Shown here: positions 59,738 to 64,000 of the stretch, piece after piece | Position numbering within the stretch: the stretch's first letter is position 1 | Layout: each line of letters starts with the position of its first letter | Assembly (NCBI GenBank): GCA_033764775.1 | Contig: JANRIQ010000018.1 | Coordinates: 310,001 to 374,000, forward strand | DNA length: 64,000 bases | Source of the DNA: JAWXCE01 sp033764775 | GTDB lineage: Bacteria > Pseudomonadota > Alphaproteobacteria > Rhizobiales > Rhodomicrobiaceae | Reading direction: 5' to 3' | Position numbers and translations under genes: made by a program | Notes under the pieces: model-generated | Database searches by the model: none | What the model was told of the DNA's origin: nothing | What the model saw: only the letters and a program-made list of their open reading frames with translations

Positions 59738-61024
59738 TCACCGGGCGGGCCGCTTCTCTGGCAGCGGCACTTGCACCATGTTCGGCGCCGGGGTCAACAC
59801 GGGCGCGGGCGCTGTCGTTGCGGCCCCTGCGGTGACGGCGGGGGCGGCGGCCGGCGGGTTCTGCGCCGCCTCCTCGGCTCGCTCGCGTTCGATGACGCGC
59901 CATTTGGCGACGTTGCGGTTGTGGTCGGCCAGGGTCTCGGCGAACGCGTGCCCGCCGGTGCCGTCCGCGACGAAATACAGATCGGACACTTTGGCGGGCG
60001 ACAACACCGCCTCGATGGCCGCTCGGCCTGGATTGGCGATGGGCGTGGGCGGCAGCCCGGCGATCTTGTAGGTGTTGTACGGAGTGTCGCGGTCGAGATC
60101 GCTGCGATAGATGGGCCGGCCGAGAGGCCCCTTGCCGCCGGTGATGCCGTAAATCGTGGTCGGGTCGGACTGCAGGCGCATCTTCTTGCGCAGACGGTTT
60201 ACGAACACGGCGGCGACCCGGTGTCGCTCGTCGGCCCGTCCCGTCTCCTTCTCGACGATGGACGCAAGGATGATCGCCTCCGCTTTGGTGGAGAACGGCA
60301 GGTTTCTGTCGCGCTTGTCCCAGATTTGATCGACGAACTTTTCCTGGTCGGCGCGCATCCGGCGCAGAAGTTCCTCGCGGCTGGTGCCGCGGGAGAATTT
60401 GTAGGTGTCCGGCAGCAGCGAGCCTTCCGGCGGGATTTCGGCGATCTCACCGACGAGGTCCTCGTTCGCGCGCAGGCGCTCGACTACTTGCTCGCTCGTC
60501 ATCCCCTCCGGCACGCTGACGCTGTAGAGGATGGCCTTGCCCTCAATGATGGTGTCCAGAACCTGGCGGATGCTCGCGCCCTGCTTGATGGCGTATTCAC
60601 CCGCTTTCAGCTTTTTGTGGGCGCGGAAATAGAGCACGCTCGCCATGAAGATGCGCTGGTCTGCGATGATGCGCTCGCGTTCAAGCTGACGTGCGATGCT
60701 GATCGGCCCGGCGCCGCTGGGGATGACGACGACCGTCGGGTGCGTGAGCGGTCCGGCTTTGTCGAACTGGGTGCGAACGAAGTAGAACAGACCGGCCAGG
60801 CCGATGACGCCGATCAGCAGCAGGGTGATGAACGTGTTGAGAAAAATCAGAACCGGATGCTGAAGGCGCTTTTTGCTGCCGCGCGGCGGCTCAGGCGCGT
60901 GGTCGGGCTCCAGAGCTTCGGAAGGGCTGCGCGCCATGATGCCGACGGGGCGCTGCGAGACGCCGGAATAAGCGGCCTTCATGGAGCGCCCGCCGCCTCC
61001 CCAGAGCTGATCGTCGCCTCGCAT
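59738..61024 (-). CDS. mltG: Endolytic transglycosylase MltG
   Basis: A 428-residue YceG-like protein. Cytoplasmic N-terminus of about 60 residues, one membrane helix (ILIFLNTFITLLLIGVIGLA), a LysM-like region (LSVSVPEGMTSEQVVERLR is close, reading YSVSVPEGMT), and the catalytic domain with IILASIVEKETGRADERHRV (catalytic Glu), DPTTIYGI and PYNTYKIAGLPPTPIANPGR. It cuts nascent peptidoglycan strands to set their length. A Pro-rich C-terminal tail ends in basic residues. It sits downstream of fabF. Confidence 0.95.
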   Translation of the reverse strand: MRGDDQLWGGGGRSMKAAYSGVSQRPVGIMARSPSEALEPDHAPEPPRGSKKRLQHPVLIFLNTFITLLLIGVIGLAGLFYFVRTQFDKAGPLTHPTVVVIPSGAGPISIARQLERERIIADQRIFMASVLYFRAHKKLKAGEYAIKQGASIRQVLDTIIEGKAILYSVSVPEGMTSEQVVERLRANEDLVGEIAEIPPEGSLLPDTYKFSRGTSREELLRRMRADQEKFVDQIWDKRDRNLPFSTKAEAIILASIVEKETGRADERHRVAAVFVNRLRKKMRLQSDPTTIYGITGGKGPLGRPIYRSDLDRDTPYNTYKIAGLPPTPIANPGRAAIEAVLSPAKVSDLYFVADGTGGHAFAETLADHNRNVAKWRVIERERAEEAAQNPPAAAPAVTAGAATTAPAPVLTPAPNMVQVPLPEKRPAR

Positions 61025-61104
61025 GCATAATCCCTAAGCTAGCTGGGGGATAACACCAACCAATTGTGGCGAAAGGGAGAAATCAGCCGGCCGCGGCCGC
61101 CGCG

Positions 61105-62367
61105 CTACTCCACCCGGCGAAGCACGAGCGACGCGTTGGTGCCGCCAAAACCGAAGGAGTTGGACAGCACGGTGTCGATGCGCATCGGTTTGGCCTTATG
61201 GGCGCACAGGTCGATGGGCGTGGCGACGGACGGATTGTCGAGATTGAGCGTCGGCGGCGCGATGTTGTCGCGGATGGACAGCGCGGAGAAGATCGCTTCG
61301 ACGGCCCCGGCGGCGCCGAGCAGGTGGCCGGCCGCCGATTTGGTGGACGACATCGTGAGCCGGCCCGCCGCATTGCCGAACAGGCGCTCCACGGCGGCGA
61401 GTTCGATCTCGTCGCCCATCGGCGTGGATGTGCCGTGGGCGTTGATGTAGTCGATGTCGGACGGCTGCAGCCCGGCCCGCTTGATGGCCGCCGCCATGCA
61501 GCGATACGCCCCGTCGCCGTCCTCGGCGGGCGCGGTGATGTGGTAGGCGTCGCCCGACAGGCCGTAGCCGATCACCTCGGCGTAAAGCTTTGCGCCGCGC
61601 GCCTTGGCGTGCTCGTACTCCTCCAGCACGACGACGCCCGCGCCCTCTCCCATGACGAAGCCGTCGCGATCCTTGTCGTAAGGCCGCGAGCCGCGCGTCG
61701 GCTCCTCGTTGAAATTGGTGGACAGCGCCCGGCAAGCCGCGAAACCCGCGACCGAGAGCCGGCACAATGGCGACTCGGCCCCGCCCGCCACCATCACGTC
61801 CGCGTCGCCGAAGGCGATGAGCCGCGAGGCGTCGCCGATAGCGTGAGCGCCTGTGGAGCACGCCGTCACCACCGAGTGGTTCGGCCCTTTCAGCCCGAAT
61901 GTGATTGAGACATAGCCGGACGCGAGATTGATGAGCCGGCCGGGGATGAAGAACGGGCTGATGCGGCGCGGGCCTTTTTCGGCGAGCAGCAGCGAGGTTT
62001 TCTCAATGCCCTGCAGACCGCCGATGCCGGAGCCGATGAGCACGCCGCTGCGCGCCTGATCGTCGTAAGATTTCGGCGCCCATCCGGCGTCGTCGAGCGC
62101 CTGGCGCGCCGCCGCCATCGAGAACACGATGAAGTCGTCGACCTTGCGCTGCTCCTTCGGCTCCATCCAGTCGTCGGGATTGAACTTGCCCTCGGAGGCC
62201 GAGCCGCGCGGAATGAAGCAGCCGATCTGGCAGGCGAGATCGGACGCTTCGAATTCGTCGATCCGCTTCGCCCCGCTCTCGCCGGCGAGTATCCGGCTCC
62301 AGCTTGGGTCGACGCCGCACCCCAAAGGACCGACGAGGCCCAACCCGGTTATGACGACACGCCGCAT
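61105..62367 (-). CDS. fabF: 3-oxoacyl-ACP synthase II
   Basis: A 420-residue KAS II. VITGLGLVGPLGCGVDPSW at the start. The Cys-His-His triad is visible in VTACSTGAHAIGDASRLI, INAHGTSTPMGDEIELAAVE and TKSAAGHLLGAAGAVEAIFS, with SNSFGFGGTNASLVLRRVE at the end. It elongates acyl-ACP in type II fatty acid synthesis. Downstream of acpP in the fab cluster. Confidence 0.97.
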   Translation of the reverse strand: MRRVVITGLGLVGPLGCGVDPSWSRILAGESGAKRIDEFEASDLACQIGCFIPRGSASEGKFNPDDWMEPKEQRKVDDFIVFSMAAARQALDDAGWAPKSYDDQARSGVLIGSGIGGLQGIEKTSLLLAEKGPRRISPFFIPGRLINLASGYVSITFGLKGPNHSVVTACSTGAHAIGDASRLIAFGDADVMVAGGAESPLCRLSVAGFAACRALSTNFNEEPTRGSRPYDKDRDGFVMGEGAGVVVLEEYEHAKARGAKLYAEVIGYGLSGDAYHITAPAEDGDGAYRCMAAAIKRAGLQPSDIDYINAHGTSTPMGDEIELAAVERLFGNAAGRLTMSSTKSAAGHLLGAAGAVEAIFSALSIRDNIAPPTLNLDNPSVATPIDLCAHKAKPMRIDTVLSNSFGFGGTNASLVLRRVE

Positions 62368-62480
62368 GTTGTCTCCGCTCTGTCTCTACGCTTGACCAGT
62401 GGGCCACGCAAACGCCGCGGGCGTGAGGCGATTGCATGGGTCCAAGCGGCGGATGGGCGCTCGCCGCGCCGGACCGGCCC

Positions 62481-62717
62481 TTAGGCCGCGTTGTCTTCCA
62501 AAAACTTGACCGCGTCGCCCACCGTCAGAATGGTCTCAGCCGCGTCGTCGGGAATTTCGACGCCGAACTCCTCCTCGAACGCCATGACGAGTTCGACCGT
62601 GTCGAGACTGTCTGCGCCCAGATCGTCGATGAAGCTCGCGTTCTCGGTGACCTTCTCGGTCTCGACGCCCAGATGTTCGACGACGATCTTCTTAACGCGC
62701 TCTGCGATATCGCTCAT
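62481..62717 (-). CDS. acpP: Acyl carrier protein
   Basis: 78 residues, highly acidic. The phosphopantetheine site is Ser37 in DDLGADSLDTVELVMAFEEE. MSDIAERVKKIVVEHLGV is the standard N-terminus, so the ATG at 62717 is used although the frame opens earlier. It carries acyl chains for FabF, FabG and FabD encoded beside it. The 222-base gap to fabG upstream is AT-richer in parts and probably holds the promoter for acpP. Confidence 0.97.
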   Translation of the reverse strand: MSDIAERVKKIVVEHLGVETEKVTENASFIDDLGADSLDTVELVMAFEEEFGVEIPDDAAETILTVGDAVKFLEDNAA

Positions 62718-62939
62718 ATGATTGCCTCTTGTTGCTCCCAAACCCAATTCCGCCCCGGTCTTTCGCAGATACGCGCTGAGACTGCGGCCTCGCGCCCTTC
62801 GGTCATAACTGACGGCCGCGGACGCTCCAGCGTTGTGGCTGGTAACATTGAAAGCGAGTCCGAGGAAAGCATTTTTCGCGTCCGTTCCGTTAGATTTCCG
62901 AGGGTTTCAAACCGTTTCGGCCATGCGGGCGGCGCATAG

Positions 62940-63680
62940 TCAAACCATAAGCATGCCGCCATTCACATGCAACGTTTCGCCGGTGACGTAACGCGCTTCG
63001 TCGCTTGACAGATAAACGACCGCCGCCGCCACGTCCTCCGGCTTGCCGAACACGCCCGCCGGGATGGCCGCTGCGATCGTCTCGGTCTGCTTGGCGTTCA
63101 ACTCGCCGGTCATGGGCGTCTCGATGAAGCCCGGCGCGACGCAGTTCGCCGTGATCCCCCGACTGGCGACCTCGCGAGCGAGCGACTTCGTCATGCCGAT
63201 CATGCCCGCCTTGGAAGCGGCGTAGTTGCCCTGCCCCGGATTGCCGATGACCCCGGATATGGACGCGATGTTGACGATGCGGCCGTACCGCCGGCGCATC
63301 ATGTTGCGCAGCGCCGCGCGGCATAGGGCGAAGGTGGAGGTGAGGTTGACGGCTATGACGTCGTCCCATTCCTCGTCCTTCATGCGCATGAACAGATTGT
63401 CCTTCGTCACCCCGGCGTTGTTGACAAGGATGTGCAGTTCGCCCCCAAGCGCGGCCTCCGCCTCGCCGATGAGGCGCGCGACGGCGGCGCGGTCTTTCAG
63501 ATCGCAGGGGAGCGCGGGCGCAGGCGCGGGCAGCTCCGCCGCGAGCGCCTCAAGCTTTTCCCGGCGGGTGCCCGAAATGGCGACCTTGGCCCCGCGCGAC
63601 TGCAACGCCCGCACGATGGAGGCGCCGATGCCGCCGCTGGCGCCGGTCACGAGCGCGGTTTTTCCCGTCAGATCGAACAT
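62940..63680 (-). CDS. fabG: 3-oxoacyl-ACP reductase
   Basis: A 246-residue short-chain dehydrogenase. TALVTGASGGIGASIVRALQ binds NADP(H); HILVNNAGVTKDNLFMRMKD; Ser-Tyr-Lys in IVNIASISGVIGNPGQGNYA and ASKAGMIGMTKSLAREV; VTGETLHVNGGMLMV closes it. It reduces 3-oxoacyl-ACP. It lies 16 bases after fabD. Confidence 0.97.
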   Translation of the reverse strand: MFDLTGKTALVTGASGGIGASIVRALQSRGAKVAISGTRREKLEALAAELPAPAPALPCDLKDRAAVARLIGEAEAALGGELHILVNNAGVTKDNLFMRMKDEEWDDVIAVNLTSTFALCRAALRNMMRRRYGRIVNIASISGVIGNPGQGNYAASKAGMIGMTKSLAREVASRGITANCVAPGFIETPMTGELNAKQTETIAAAIPAGVFGKPEDVAAAVVYLSSDEARYVTGETLHVNGGMLMV

Positions 63681-63696
63681 GCGTCTCTCCGATGCA

Positions 63697-64000
63697 TCAC
63701 GCCGAAAACGTCTTGCCGAATGCGTCCAGATCCTGCGGCGCGCCCACGTTCACGGTGGTCAAATCGGGCGAGGCGCGGCGCGCCAGGCCGCTCAGCACTT
63801 TGCCCGCGCCGATCTCGGCGATGACGGTCACGCCGTCGGCGATCATGAAATCCATGGTCTCGCGCCAGCGCACCGCGCCTGTCACCTGCTCCACGAGGCG
63901 GGTGCGAATGTCCTTCGGGTCGGAGATGGGGCGCGCAAGCACATTGGCGATGAGCGGGACGGCGGGCGCGGCGATTGCGGTTTCGGCGAGCGCTCTCGCC
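63697..64000 (-). CDS. fabD: Malonyl-CoA-ACP transacylase, C-terminal part (5' end beyond window)
   Basis: The frame is open to the right edge, giving the last ~100 residues of FabD. Visible are APAVPLIANVLARPISDPKD, IRTRLVEQVTGAVRWRETMD, and TVIAEIGAGKVLSGLARRAS with the conserved Glu-Gly-Gly-x-Val-like segment. The active-site GHSLGE serine lies outside the window. It loads malonyl groups onto AcpP, in line with its place before fabG-acpP-fabF. Confidence 0.93.
   Translation of the reverse strand, partial: ARALAETAIAAPAVPLIANVLARPISDPKDIRTRLVEQVTGAVRWRETMDFMIADGVTVIAEIGAGKVLSGLARRASPDLTTVNVGAPQDLDAFGKTFSA

Noticed and set aside
1..64000. CRISPR arrays, insertion sequences, integrases, attachment sites, toxin-antitoxin or restriction genes
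   Set aside because: Looked for across both strands; nothing with supporting motifs was seen.

Overview
The window is about 64 kb of GC-rich chromosome from an alphaproteobacterium. Order Hyphomicrobiales (Rhizobiales) is the best guess. This rests on gene order and protein type: purM-purN divergent from DUF2066-hdaA-ppk-ppx, YfgM-like/bamB/der, guaB-MAPEG-rsmB-guaA, the fabD-fabG-acpP-fabF-mltG-gmk block, and the BLUF, IsdG-type and SOUL proteins. No rRNA, tRNA, CRISPR array, insertion sequence or prophage was recognised.

Region 1 (1-14.5 kb) is the accessory heart of the window, an amine-utilisation locus of the N-methylglutamate/gamma-glutamylamide type. It has a GlnT/GmaS-like glutamine synthetase relative, the three split glutamate-synthase-like subunits (GlxB/C/D = MgsA/B/C), a stand-alone FAD amine oxidase, and an aminomethyltransferase fused to DUF1989 (running off the left edge). 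It also has a GFA-type formaldehyde/thiol protein, a class I glutamine amidotransferase, an APC permease, a GntR/FadR regulator and an unrecognised 141-residue protein. The usual heterotetrameric MgdABCD dehydrogenase is not present. Within the same locus lie a flavin reductase and an acyl-CoA-dehydrogenase-fold protein that appears to lack the catalytic glutamate. Together these look like a two-component flavin monooxygenase, possibly acting on an amine. Matching ATTGGTA/TACCAAT half-sites upstream of the permease and of gntR suggest one regulator.

Region 2 (14.5-29.4 kb) is mostly housekeeping: DUF4149, SOUL protein, Uup ABC-F ATPase, AspRS, RNase D, a DnaJ-like cochaperone, polyphosphate metabolism (ppx, ppk), HdaA, a DUF2066 protein, and purine synthesis (purM, purN).

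Region 3 (29.4-45.7 kb) is a mosaic. It holds a short BLUF blue-light sensor downstream of a membrane coiled-coil protein and an OmpA-family protein, an orphan cytochrome P450, and an AT-rich GT-C glycosyltransferase facing a GT2-GtrA fusion. It continues with an IsdG-type heme-degrading enzyme overlapping a molybdopterin oxidoreductase, a secreted unknown protein with a sorbosone-dehydrogenase-like beta-propeller, and an ArsR-SRPBCC fusion with a likely self-operator and leaderless promoter. It ends with ndk, a second ABC-F ATPase, a DM13 protein, a Cys-rich secreted candidate, acylphosphatase and one hypothetical protein.

Region 4 (45.8-64 kb) is core: a propionyl/acetyl-CoA carboxylase alpha subunit, panB, YfgM-like protein, bamB, a duplicated small membrane protein, der, holC, guaB, MAPEG, rsmB, a small membrane protein, guaA, gmk, mltG, fabF, acpP, fabG and the 3' part of fabD. 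The yicC gene often found between mltG and gmk in this order is absent here.

All family assignments come from reading translated sequence by eye; no database search was run.
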